Part shown: positions 40,090-54,100 of the stretch, piece by piece
Position numbering within the stretch: position 1 is the first letter of the stretch
Layout of the letters: each line of letters begins with the position of its first letter
The notes under the pieces: generated by a model
What the model saw: only the letters and a program-made list of their open reading frames with translations
Database searches by the model: none
Told to the model about the DNA's origin: nothing
Position numbers and translations under genes: made by a program
NCBI GenBank assembly: GCA_024305405.1
Contig: JAKNDB010000103.1
Span: 3,162,001-3,226,000, forward strand
DNA from: Dirofilaria immitis
Lineage: Eukaryota > Nematoda > Chromadorea > Rhabditida > Onchocercidae
Length of the DNA: 64,000 nt
Direction: 5' to 3'

Positions 40090-42416
40090 TTAGTAAATAA
40101 TTCATTTCTAATTTAGAAGAAAAAATTTTCGGATTATCGAATATCAAAATCTAAATTGACAACAATATTTAGCAATAAATTGTACGGTAATTAATTATCC
40201 AATTATTGTTTGCATAATATTGAAATATTTTAATTATGAAAAGTAATCAATTATATATTTTTTATATATTTTATTATCTTCAATAATTTAACACTCTATG
40301 CAAATATATATATATATATTATAATTATCTGACTAAACAAATAATTAATTATTAAAAAAGATTAATACAAGAATATTTTATCAATAACATTATTTGTGAT
40401 TATTTCTTGAAGTAAAAAAAAAAGTTACTATATATATATATCGATCTCGAGATATCTGAGAATTTATTCTATCCCCGCCTCTAATATTTATAATAAGCAT
40501 ATTAAATGGACGAGAAATGAAATTTATCAAATATAAAGCAACAAAACCAAAATAGAAAATGTAGAAGAAACGAAATGTTTGTTATCAAGTTTTCTGATAG
40601 CTTTTATTTATAATTTTGAAAAACAACCTTTTGCGTGGGAGTGAATAGAGAGAATAGAGTAGTTGTGGGAAATGGAAGAATGATAGCTTCCGAGAAATGT
40701 CATATTATTTATTCTCCCGCTATCACCAGCAACGGTAAAAACAGGTTTCAAATGAAATGAGCAAAATACATGTGAATCGGTATTTCATATTCAGCATCAA
40801 GCGTTAAGGAAACGAAGAAGAAAATAGGTGCAGTAAGAGGAGAAGGGCAAGAATTGCTTTAAAGGTAACGCAATATTTAATTTGTCACATCATATATACC
40901 AATTGATACTTCATATCAATCTATCATCTGTTGCTTCTAAATGTTTTACTGAACAAAAAAAGGAAAGTTGATAGCGATTTGAGGGATAATTTAACTATCA
41001 CTGATAAAACTACAACCTAATTGATAATATGGTAGTAAGGAAAATGAATTGAAAAATGAGATGATAAAAATATATGATATCTTGTTGTTTTTACAAAATT
41101 TTTATCTTTTTTCTTAATCATTCGAAATGATAAATACATGATATTATCGATATTATCGATATAAAGAAATTTCTTAATTAAATTAAAAAAATTTTTCTTC
41201 TTCTAATATAATTTTATGTTTAACAAACTTAATAGTTTTCTAAATCTAAAAGCATTTTGCTCATTTATTGCAAATTTTTTTTTTTAGATATATCTGTTCA
41301 TTTTTGTTAAAAAAATAAAATCAATCGATTGTATTTTTAGATTATATTTTTGCAATTCTGCATGATCAAATTACAATTCAAAGATGTTATATCATAAATA
41401 TTCCTAAATATTCATTCTCTGTTAATCAAAACTTCCTAAATTTCAAAGCTTATTTAGAAAATCAAGCAAACGATTTAAAATACCAAAATATTTTTCTTCA
41501 AAAAAGTTTAGACGAAAAATTTTGAATTCATTAATGATCATTAATAATAATAATAAAAAAAAACATTTCATATATAAATTCTATTTTACCTACGAGAATT
41601 ATTATTTTCTTTTTTCTTTTACAAAAATCAATTCTTACTTTTTTTAAAGAAAAAGTTTGTCATATACACAAACAGAGTTTTTTCAAGTAAAAAATTTATC
41701 AAACGTTCGAATGATAATTAATCCTACATCATATCATCTTTTGTTATTAATTAATTTAATTGATTATTTCATATAACTTTGTCGTTTATTTACCATTTAA
41801 CTCTAAAAAATGATACATTGAAAAAGAAGTTACCCAATTCTTAAAAATTAATTACATGAGTTAAATTTTATCAATTATTTATAAGGAAAAAAAAGTAAAA
41901 AAAATATTTGCATCGAAAGTTTGAATCTTTCAATTAGACTCTCGAAATTAATTTTTAAATGAAAAAAGAAAAGAAGCAATACAAAGATTATACAGAACAA
42001 TGAGCAGTAGAAAGATGGTTTACAAAAGTGTAAATTCTGCTGGGAATCAAATCAAATAACAGAAAATTTTTTTTTTGTTTCAGCAATTTCATCATGTATG
42101 AAAATCGATTCAAACTCAAAATTTTTCAAATAAATTCAACTAAAAATATATGCATATATATATTGCTTTTATTTATTTTTTCATGCTTTTACAAAAGCAT
42201 ATTTGATAATTATTGATAAAATTAAATTTTTACCTTTTCATTAAATTAATCAAACAAATCAACTTTTCATAAGTTATATTATTAGTTTGCATATAAAAAT
42301 TTCTTCAACATTAAAGAAAAAATTTTTTAAATAAAATTAATTTGAACAAATTCTTAAACTATTCAAATATGAAAAAGCTTTTGCAAAAATTTCTAAAACA
42401 TTATTAAGCAGCATAG

Positions 42417-42417
42417 G

Positions 42418-42457
<40 letters not shown>
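42417..42457. repeat. (GAT)n microsatellite, about 13 copies
   Basis: Second GAT run in the window, in intergenic DNA, continuing into GATAATGATAATAATG. Confidence 0.9.
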
Positions 42458-44510
42458 AATGATAATAATGCTTTTGTTATTTCCAGGTGTATATGAAATA
42501 ATAATAGCAAGTTTGCTCATGTGATTAAATCAGAAATTTCAATACTTTGCTTCTCGTTTTCTTGTCTTTTTCATTTGCTTCCCTATTTATGAAGGAAATT
42601 GGCATACCACACTATCTTAAAAGGTAACTATAATGATGTATATGTATAATATATATTGGGAAAGAAAAGATAGATAGAGTAAATGCTGATTAAAATTATA
42701 TCAACTCAACCTATCAACTGCTATTTGTTTCTTCTTTCGAAATATTGAAAAAAAAAAAAAAAGGAGGAAAAACCGGTATTTATACGCATTAATTTTCCTA
42801 TCATAATAACCTGTATTAATCATAAGCATTAATATATATATATATATACATATATTATTGCTAATGAAAATCAGTAAAAGCAATTTTGTCTTTCTTTCGT
42901 CGTCGTTGTTATCATCATTTATTAATGTGTAAAATTGTTTTTATCAACATTAAAATACCAAAGAAAAGAAATATTCCAAGAATTGTTTAATTCTCATCAA
43001 CAATTAACATTTTTTTTTCGCACTTCAAAAACAAAAAAAAAAAAAAATAAAAATAATAAAATGTTGGAAAAAGAGAACGAAAATGTTTTGAAAAAAATTT
43101 TTCGAATGAAATGAATGAATGAAATTTTCAATTTGAATAATATATGTATATATTATAAATAAATAAATACATTCAATTGCTTTCGTTTTTTTTTTTTTTT
43201 TTATAACTTTTTTTCAAATTTTTCTTTTTTGCTAAATTATATGTACCTTAATATTAATGTAAATTTTTGAAATTTTATTGATTGATTGATTTATTATTAT
43301 ATTTTTTTTTGGAAAAAATATGAAAATGATAAAATTATTATCAATTTATAGTTTGATAAAAGTTATCATGAATTACAATAAAAATTAATGGAAATAAATG
43401 AATTATATGAAATAGGGAAGTGTCGAAAAGATGCCACTTTTATTGTTGCCATATTGTTTAAGTGGTACCAGATAGAAATCGCTAGCTTCCCTTATCCTGA
43501 AATTTATTTTGAAATAAGCCGTATTTTATAAGACAAACATCATTCAATGAAAAATTTTTATTACAATTATTGAGACTGATCGTTTCCAGTAATTGAAAAA
43601 TAAAACAATTTCGAAATTTCATATTGACAAAAAATGAAAAAAAAGAAACGAAATAAATTCACAGAAAAAAAAGAAACCTAAATTTCCACTATAATTTAAT
43701 TCTGCATAATCTTAAATTTAACATCCATCTGATATATATATATATATATCATAATAAATTATAATTTATTATCAGAAAAAAACGAGCGAAAAACACAGCA
43801 ATTTTTCATTTCAATAAATCCATGCTAGACAAACAAATATATAAACCATTAATTAATGAGTTAAAAAGACTGCAATAAATACAAACATTATCTAGCATAC
43901 TATTGACAGATTTAATCCAATAAAGCAATATCGATCGATATCATACGTCAATATCTTTTGAACTCATTTTGTTGATCATTAAAAAAATCGATAAAAATTT
44001 TTATGCCTAATCTTGATACATCTCAAAGGATAATAATAATAATAATAATAATAATGGGAATAAAAATACATAACACATAATTGAAAAATTTTTAAATTCA
44101 TCAAAACTTTCTGCCTTATTTTTTTTCAGCAAATTCGTAAACAATTCGAAAATTTAAAGAAATTAAACAAATTTTAAGGTTCGCACAAAATTTAAGTAAG
44201 TGAGAAAAGAAACGAAAAAAAAGTGACAAATGTCTTTTGACAATATTTTCCATCACAGTCAAACTGTTCATACAAAACAATAATATATAATTTTTTTTTC
44301 TTTTTTATCTTTTATATATTCTAGCAAGCAAAATAGATAAATTTTTAGTTGATGCCATATAGTAGTAGCATAAATTTATTATGAAAATTTACATAAAGTT
44401 GATTAATTTGGTTAATTTGATTAATTTTGCTAGATGAAAATTGGGATAAACGCAAAAAATATAATTATTTCAATAATTATATTGTAATTTTTTAATAATT
44501 TATAATTTTT

Positions 44511-44547
44511 AAAATTATAAAATTATAAATTATAATTTTATAATTTT
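44511..44547. repeat. 37-bp perfect AT palindrome
   Basis: An 18-base arm (AAAATTATAAAATTATAA), one central A, then the exact reverse complement. All bases are A or T. It lies about 360 bp beyond the TEP stop codon (on the TEP-downstream side). Confidence 0.85.
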
Positions 44548-44736
44548 TTTGATAATTTTTTTATCACTAAATAATGATAAAACAATTTATTACCTTTTTA
44601 ATATTACTATAAATCATCTTTTATTGCTTAGAATAGCTATTAATAATAAATATATATATATATAATGTATGAGTATGTATGTATATATATGATGTATATG
44701 TGTACGTATGTATGTGTGTGTGTTTGTATGTATGCA

Positions 44737-44763
44737 TGTGTGTGTGTGTGTGTGTGTGTGTGT
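44737..44763. repeat. (TG)n microsatellite
   Basis: About 13 TG units, preceded by imperfect TATG/TGTG runs from 44665. Downstream of the TEP gene. Confidence 0.9.
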
Positions 44764-44906
44764 TTATTCATTTAAACATGCTGAAATATTTGTATTATCA
44801 ATAATTAAATGTTATTAATATTAGAATAAAATGGTTATTTCAATGATTGAGTAAATAACAAAATTTCGTCCAAGCATAATAAGGCACGAGATTTCTCACA
44901 GAAAGG

Positions 44907-45101
44907 TTACAGCCTAACAATTGAGACAAATAAGGCAAACACGATCATAACATGCAATTTGATAGGGATAATAATTGATGCAGCTTCGGCACGCATTGAT
45001 AGAATACCTGCACTCATTTCGTTAAATTCAGCAGCTGGCCAACAATCAGGACATGCATCCGGTAATGATCTCATCTGCTTGATCGTATAGCTTGTCTTCA
45101 C
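44907..45101 (-). other. Last TEP exon with hydrophobic C-terminal tail (possible GPI signal)
   Basis: After [18 protein letters not shown], the chain ends in [24 protein letters not shown] and a stop. A small-residue site (SAG), a spacer and a terminal hydrophobic segment of about 20 residues fit a GPI-anchor signal. A C-terminal membrane helix is the alternative. Confidence 0.5.
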
Positions 45102-48100
45102 CTGAAGCACAATTCTTTGAAGTATTATAAATTAGAATACAAAGTTTAAACATCATTTCAACATTCATGGATAATGGATAAATTTTAAACTTAACCATAA
45201 ATTAATTAATTAAATTAACAAATCAAGTTTAATTCATAATTAATCTTTCACAAATAAATTTTTGCAGCAAGTCATGGAGTGATTTTTTTCATCAAACGTT
45301 TGAAATACATATGATTACATCTAATTATTGGCAATATGTTAACATAACTTTTGGAAAATAAATATTAAATAATGATTGTAAAGGTGTTATTAATTATAAT
45401 TGCATCACAAGCAATACCTGTTGTTCGGGATCGTAGTAATCGAAAAGAACAACTTGTGCTGGTTTTTGTTCTGATATTTGATAGACCATATCACTATACA
45501 GTGATAGACATACCGGTGTTGAACCAATCTATAATATGCAATATATTTTGTATGATAAATATGGAAAATTCTCTTTCATTCTAATTATCAATAAATAATA
45601 TTACTTAATTATTTTCGATTTAATAAAATTTTTAGGAAGATATCAATTATTTCATACAGGATTGAAATATAAATTCATTCTAGTATCCTCTTTATCCAAT
45701 TCCGCTCTTTGTAAATCGCCAATATCCATAAGATTACCAAGTTGATCCCCATCAAATCGAAATCCAGATAAGGCATCTATTTCAGCAACAGCCATATTAG
45801 AACGTGAATTTGGTTTGGTATAACTGAAGGAAAAAATATCGTAATCAAATTAATAGATAATCATTTAGACATACACGGTAATATAAAAGTTATCAACATT
45901 GAGCACTAAACGTCAGAAGAGAGAAACATGAGATAGTATATTATATAAATGAGTTACTTTGAGATCATGTATAAAATTATCAATAATGTTGGAGAAAAGA
46001 AACGTACTTGCAACATAGGTCAAGCTGTAAGCGATTACCACTGTGTAATTCACGAACTTCCTTCGTACAATAAAACGGTAGGTCATCTCTCATTGTAGTA
46101 CGGTGATATGAATACTGTAGTTGTGCAAGAACAATACCATTACCTCGAGCTTCCATTTCTAATTTTTCATCCAAATTTGACAACTATAATGAAGATTTTC
46201 TTTTTCATTCATTATTACTATTTTGAAAGGAATAGAATACATATGTGGTATTTAATTAAATGAACCGATTTGAAATAAAAAATTATGAAGATAAAAACAA
46301 TTCTTAGATAAACTACTAAAAGTAATATTTATACTTCAAAAAAAATTAATTAAGTATCAGAAAAGAGTAGTGAAAATTTTAATAGAAAAAGTGACAAGAG
46401 ATTGAAAACATTATAAGCTTATGTTGTAGGCGTAGGAAATTTCTACTGTTGCTACCGCCACCGTAATTACAATTACAAGTTAATCCTACGATTACTGTTG
46501 TTGCTTTTGTTATCGTACTATTACCGATTACTTTTAAGCAAAAAAGGAAAGAATATCGCATCGATTTTGCGATTAATGAATGATAAGAATTTTTGATTTT
46601 ATATGGTTAATCCACCACCATTATCATCTTCCTTAATAAATTACATCATTATAGATATTCCAAATTCAAATGTTGTGAAGATATACAATGAAAATAACAG
46701 TGACCTCATAACTTTGCAGTACCATCGAATTGTCAGCTGTTACTTCGAAATTTTGCTTATCAGCACCATTTGTTATCATAATGCTAACATTAAGCTGAGG
46801 AGAGTAAATTTTGGCCGCATAAGCAGCCAATGCTTGTAATGCCATCACAGTATCCTGAAATTTGCCACAATAAAATTTCCCATTGCCGTATTTTTCGGAA
46901 ATACGTATATTTATTTATATATGTAAACAATAATTCATCATCTAACCTGCGTACTACTGAATCCTCCAAATGCATTTCGTTGTGATGTAAGCCACCTCAC
47001 CAGAGGAAGTGCTTTTGCAGTATCATCTCTTATCATATAAGTAAGTAAAACATAAGCTGTCATCTCGACATCAACTGGCCTTGGTTGATAAAAATAATGT
47101 TGTGCATCTTTCGGCTTTTCCTGATCAACTTTCATAGACCAGTGAATACCGTCTAAAAATTTAAATTCAAATTTTATCTTTATAAATATAAATACAGCTA
47201 CCAATATGGAATATTTTGAATAGTAGGAAATACGGAATCAATTCTTCATTTCCTTTTTTAGGTCACGTAATTAACATACTAACACGACAAATACTATAAT
47301 TGAAAATATAATTTGAATTATATTCCTTAAGATTTTAGCCTTTTCGTCAATTATAATAATATATAATGAAGAAGAAAAATAATAAAACTAACCAGCTGTT
47401 TCTTTTTATGAGATTCAAGAATTCCCAGTGCTTCTTCTTTTTAGAGCTATTAGCTAAATGGAATACATAGGTAACGATTGCTAATGCATATGGATCATCC
47501 TTAATTTCCTGAAGATGTTGCTCCAAATAGTATTGTGCTTTTTCGTCAGAAACCTAAAATATCATATACTATGTTATAGATTCTTTTAAATTTACCATTT
47601 TATTAGATAATGAAGGCCATAACATCACTGATAAATCAAAATTGTTAATATTGCAAAAATCCAGTAGATTTCAGGAAGGAGAAGATCTGATTTTCAAATT
47701 TATAACTGCTAAGATTGATTTAAATATAATTATAATTGCTACGATACAATTACTGTAGATGTTTAAATTACATCAAAGAATGAAAAATACTGACCCCATT
47801 TTCGAGAAGTGCAGCATATACATAAGCAGTTAATGGTACACCACCTTCAGCTGCACCACCTTGCATCGCTTTATGATGAACTTCGCCTCGCTCAGCGAAT
47901 GCACCATTTTCCTGCAACCAGAAAAATTTGCTAAAATGGACTTCTAATTAGTATTCCTTCATCATTGCATTAGTACCATATAGGAAGAAAGAATCGATAG
48001 TAATAAATGAGCAATTCAACAATTAGCAATTTGTTTTAAGCAATTAGAAACCTGTTGTTGTTGAGCGTTCAAGAATGCAATGGACTTCTGAAGGATTTGT

Positions 48101-51100
48101 TCATCAACGAAGATGAATTGCTGCGCTTGTTTAAATGATCGGACAACAAATGCTGTAAGCCAAGTTGATCCATGTTTATCACTTTGACCAAATGCTGAGA
48201 ACGAATTATCATTCCTCCTATACATGAATTAATTCTTTTTATGTCACTTTCAGATAAAAAGTCAATTTTAGGTTTATGAAAAGTTTTCAAACTATGTGGT
48301 AGTTTTAATATCAAATGAAATCAGTGTTAAAATGGAAATTTCAGTGCATCCATAATCAAATAATTTTTACTACATAAATAACCTCGGTACAAACATATCA
48401 CAAGCAATAAATTATTTCTTCAAATATAATACTTCCAAACCAAATAAATCTTTTTTCATTTGTCAAGCTTATAATCAAGTAAATGATCTAAAATTAACGA
48501 TAATTGAAAAAATAAATAACTTTTCAATTATCAGTCATCATAACATATCACATGAAGTATTGAAACAACGTCAATATTTAGTTCATTGACATTATTTGGC
48601 TGTAATATTATTGTCAAGGTATTCTTACAAATTTGTAATCAGATTCTTATCTTCAAAGTTAGATGTTGTTGAAATATAAACACGATGTAAATACATTAGG
48701 AATCCTTTCACTCTTATCGGTAACGCGACGAGCGATGCTTCTGAATTCAGCTCCAAATTTCATCAAACCCTATAATTTCCAACCACAATAACATCCGGAA
48801 AACATCCTCATTTTCAGCCTTTAGTACATGCGAAATCCCAACTATGCCGAGCTTCCAATTTTGGCGCCAGAGATAAATGAAGAAAATATAAGTTGTTGTC
48901 GCTTTAAAAGACTTCATTCAATAATAATATCATTCCCTTTTTATTGTCAGTTACTCTTGATCATCATCTGGAGACTCATAGTAGCAAAATCGCTCTAGAG
49001 AAAATCCTTATGTTGATAAATAATGCTATATTATCAATCAAAGCAAATGAAGAAGCACACAAACGTGTGGAAAAATGAAATCTATCTTTAACAGTGCTTC
49101 AATGAATGTAAAATAATTTCTCTTAACGACCAACAATTCAATGAAAAAATTCTCAACAGTAACGAGCAGAATCTGTTGCTTTCATAATAGGAATATCATT
49201 CGGTTAGTAACAAAGCCATGGACTCGAAAGAAATTGATACACAGGGTTTATTATGAGGTTCAAGAAAAAGAAATTCTTGATTTTTGCCAAATCTTGAATT
49301 GCATTAATTAAGAGTATTATTATACCTCGCTTGAAATTATTAGCAATACTTATCAAGGTAAAAGTACTTACTTTACAGTTAGAGAATGTATTGATAATTT
49401 CATGATCACCGGACTATTACTAAGGAAAAGTGAAATTTTTATTTTGTTATATTGTGAACATAGCCCAGATGATGTAATAAAAAGGATATTCACCTACGAA
49501 ACTTAAAACTACTGATTTTGATGAAGGGGATCATTGGCAATAATGAAAATTCAGACTTAAAGAATAATCAGAAAATAAAGAAGGAGGAAAAACAATCACT
49601 AGTTACCTTAACTGCTCAAATTCCTATCGAAAAAATAAAATGGAAATTGTTTTGGAAAATGATTAATTATACTAAAACTATTGCGTGGATGCTCAAAAGC
49701 TATGATAATCTTCCTCTTACTGTTTTATAAAATTAACAATAATAAGAGCAAGATTAACGTGACTACAACCATTATCAATCAAGAAAGATTGATTAACAAT
49801 CAAGAAAGATGAAGATTATAAACTAGCTCAATGGGTGCTTAATTGGCGCACATAAAGGGTGACTGAAGAAAAAATAGGTAAATGGAATTTATATTATAAT
49901 AAAAAGGAAAAATTATGCAGGCCAAAAAGTCAATTAGATACTCAGAACTGGATGAGGATCGTAAACATATAATTTATTTTCCAAAGCTAATTTTATAACT
50001 GAACTTCTTACATAATATGAAGATATCTATCGGCAGAATCGAAATTAAACGAGTTATAAATTCATGGCTTGCAAAACCATGCAAACCATTACCTTCCCAA
50101 TTAACTTTCTCTCTTCTAATATTTCGTTAATCTTATCAGTTTATAATAATTATGATCAAGATGAATTTATTCCTTATAAACCAAATACTTTAAAAAAAAA
50201 GAATTATTAAGCATTGGTCAAATATTCTTGAAAAAATTTGGATACTTTGAATATTTAAACTAGCCCTGGAAAAAGAACAAGAATCTATTGCTTCAAGATT
50301 GAGAAGCGCCACTAGACAATGAGTTCAAGCAAAAACACACAGTAAATTGAATTCGATAATGACAAGCTCGTTTTTAACAGCAAGGACTTTTTAATTACGA
50401 TTGTGGTAAAAATCAAAATAATTTTACCAAAAAACTTCTCCTTATGATGTAATAGCGAAAAGAATTGAAAGAAAAGTTCAAAAATAAAAATATCAAAATG
50501 CATTTGATTAAATTTAAAGAATTAATAAGCAAATATGAAATCGAATCAATTAATGCAGGATTGGAAAGAGTAGCTCAATATTAAAAAATAATTCAACAAC
50601 TAATCAGTAAAAATAAATTTGAGAAGAGATAACTTAACAAAAACATGTTTTCCGTAGAATAATTGGAAAATGAATTTTGACAAAGCTACTGAAATAATAG
50701 AATTATCAGAAAATTTTACGAAAATATTGTAAATTGATCACTTTTGGTATGAATATTTTTGTGTCGTCAATAATAGTGAAATTTGATTTTTTTATAATTT
50801 ATCCACTATATTTTGAATCTTCAAAGAGGAAAAGTTGTCGGGTAACCTGAAGTAAATGTGTGATCCGTACACATTGACATTCAGATTTAAGAAGTTGCTT
50901 TTCATAATCTATGGTTGATGCTAAATTTAATTTTTGTCAGAACACTTTCGATTCGGCCAGAACATCATCGATTGCCATCGCTTACAAATACTTTTCTTAT
51001 CGCCATTACATGTTCTTTGCTTCCTCACATATATATATCATCAACAAATGTAGCTAATGTTGGGAAAATGGATTTTCTATGTCCCGATCGTTTATCTCTT

Positions 51101-54100
51101 TTTTCTCTATAACATGGTATATACCACTTGCTTATCCATGTATGTCTAAATAGTCTTATTTCTTTATCTTATACTTCAGATGATTACTCTTTGCGTATAT
51201 CCTGCCCCACAAAGGGCATGCAGATAGTATAAAAGGGTTTTTTTGGGTTTACTCAGCAAGATATTAGTGGTGAATGGTCGGTCTACAGTCAAGTTCCCGA
51301 AATCTCAGAAATGAGATTCGCCTACGAAGGAAGCTTGAAAAGCCATTAGCGGTTTTCCTAAATAGTGGAACAATTTCTTCCTATTATTAGTATTAGCGAC
51401 TTATTGCTCTCGCACACTAAAGAAAAAAAAGCTTTTGTTTTTTCACGGCAAAATTAATTGTAGCTAAAGAAATTATAAGATATTCCCATGGCAGTCGTAG
51501 AAATTCTTTCAGAAAAAGAAATGCCCATAAACAATGCTAAAGTACGGAATTTCTTTTATTATGCTCCTGAATTTATTTCTCCCGGACTTCTGATCTTCAT
51601 TAGTCAGGAATGTTGGAATACTGAATATTTCATAATATAAATTATCTTGATATGAGAAATTTCTTCTCCTGAATAGTTGACGACTAATAACAGTATTAGA
51701 GCGACACCTCATTGCAGTTCGTAGTCTAAATACACTAGAAGATTTCGTTTTCCTTTTGTTGAATTGAAATTTTAAAACTTCATTTCCAAAATGGGCTTTC
51801 TATTAATTACTTAATAATTGGTAAAGCATATTATTTAAGAATTGAATTGACAAAAATAGTAAAGCATATTATTTAAGAATTAAATTGACAAAAAATATAA
51901 CATTTTATTTATTTTTTTGTTAATTATATTAAAAAGTAAGAGAAGAAATTTAAAAAAGAGGACAGCGAAAAAGAAAAAGATTGTTATTACTAGTATTGTC
52001 AGTTGACAGATGCTTCATTTAAATTTACATTTGATTTTTAATCTTCATGAGGATCCAGGTTTAACCTTCATAGGATCGAAGATAATTCCTATCTGATCTT
52101 TCTAACATTGAAAGCATCATTAGCATCTTAATCATAAAGATTGTTGTCAACCTCTACCAATGTCTAACTCGATAATTTTGAAATTCTATGTCTTCAGTTT
52201 CATACATACGGAAGTAAAAATCAACTGAAAACATTTTTATCATTAATCCTTACTTTATTATAATTAGTAATGCAAAATTACCGATAAGTAAGTTCTCGTT
52301 GATATCCAGATTCCATGTACTTCTTTGCTTTATTTTCAATTTGAGTTCCAGCTCGTTTAGTGACTTTTAAATACCGAAGGATAGCGATGTTAGGCACAAA
52401 ATTGATCATATTCTGTTCACCACAGCCATAAGGCATACGTATGAGGGAATCTATATTAGCGAGAGCTGAACCTAATAAATCACCTGAAATAAAGTAAATC
52501 ATCTGAAAAATTACTCCATAACAAAAATAACTAGCATTACTGATAACATGAGAGAGAAGATTAAATAAAAAGAAATGATATGGAAATTCTTCTCTAATCT
52601 TCTTCAGATTATAAAAATTTTAATGATTAAAAAAATTAACCATAAATGTATTCAAAAATTTCTATCATGTAAAAACCGTATGTGAAAAATAAGAGACATA
52701 CCTATAACATCGAATCGCGCCTTTCTGGATCCTTCTACAGCGTCCATTGGAAACTGCATATCTATTTGCTTTTTAATTTCGGTATTATTATTCATCTGTG
52801 TCAAATCAACCATTACAAGAGTATTTCTGTCTATTCGATATCCTTCTGGCTACAAATCATATCTGGCTATCATTTCCGGTTATCTGTTCCATTGTTAATC
52901 AGAGATAAACTAAAAAAATACTGTACATACCTCAACTCGTAGCACTTGTTCTACTGCATCACCTGCTTTCGCAGATTGCGCTGTCACAGAAAGCATCACA
53001 TTACCGATTTTCGTTGGTACAATCGGAAAGTAAACTGCTTTCGATACACCACCGCCAGGTACCGATATCAACCTTACATTATGGTTCTTGCTCTTCGTGT
53101 TTTTACTGTAACAAAGCAAAATACTGATAGATTGATTAATTTTGAGTAATATTAATGAATAGAATACTTAACATACTTAACCAGAAATGAATATTGACAT
53201 TCCAATATACATTATGTGAAAAAATATTTATTAGTAATCCACCTGATAAATTTCTTCGTAGTACCATCTTTTGTAGAAAATCATAACCAATATCATCGCC
53301 ATCTTTCAATGTTACTGTCACCTGAAATTATTTGTCTATTTATTTTTTTATGTTAAATGAAGTTGTTAAGCATCAAAAAGCTATCAACATTACTGTTCCT
53401 GTGATGATTAATATAAATCCAATATCCAATAAAAGTATATAACAAAAGATGATAAATACTGATCAGAAAAGTCACAAAGTGTAACTAAAATGACTGACGT
53501 ATAAATGAAGAAATATAATTATAATTAAGATGAATGATACATGAATGAAAAAATAAAACCAACATCTTGTTCACTATCCATATAATTGAATACTAATATT
53601 TGCAAGGCGAATTTTTCTCCACGTTTCACCGAATATGGTAAGTTGATGCGAATGAAAAATGGACGAAATACAGTAAGCTAAAATTGAACAAATACATACA
53701 GTATCCATTAAAAGTTTACAGATGATATATTAAAATAAATTAACATCAATATCAACAAACACAATGTGCCAGAAATTTTCAGAAGGAAATATCAATATAT
53801 TTTTTCAATGAATTAATATTAATTAATGAGAATCAAACCAGTATCAATCATGCAATCCTTTAAGACTGCTTCAAAAGAGAATGCAATATGAATTAACATT
53901 AATTAATTAATTAATCTGATACTAATATAACTCCTCGAAATTTTCTCGGAAAAATATATTAATATGAAAATGAAGGATGAAATTGGTTCTATCTCGTTCA
54001 ACAATTATGAAATTATTCTGCAATCAATCAAGAAAGATTTTTAGAACGACAATTTATATGGGAAAAAAGCTCTAATTATTGTAATATATAATAATATCAT

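Larger units (their letters stand above)
35038..44906. other. Ten-kb gene-free, low-complexity region
   Basis: Very AT-rich DNA with many microsatellites and homopolymers: (TA)n at 38025-38039, 39740-39758, 40303-40319, 42834-42847 and 43734-43750, (TTA)n at 40056-40090, (TTC)n near 39165-39190, (TAA)n at 44033-44055. No run of splice-bounded conserved exons was found on either strand. Three short islands are less AT-biased (37660-37735, 40440-40870, 43420-43510) and could be UTR or noncoding RNA pieces. It presumably contains the 3' UTR of the TEP gene at its right end and the promoter of the CPG4-like gene at its left end. Confidence 0.6.

Noticed and set aside
45372..45584. 70-residue + strand frame
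   Set aside because: Antisense to the TEP receptor-domain exon 45420-45529, which has correct phases and motifs.
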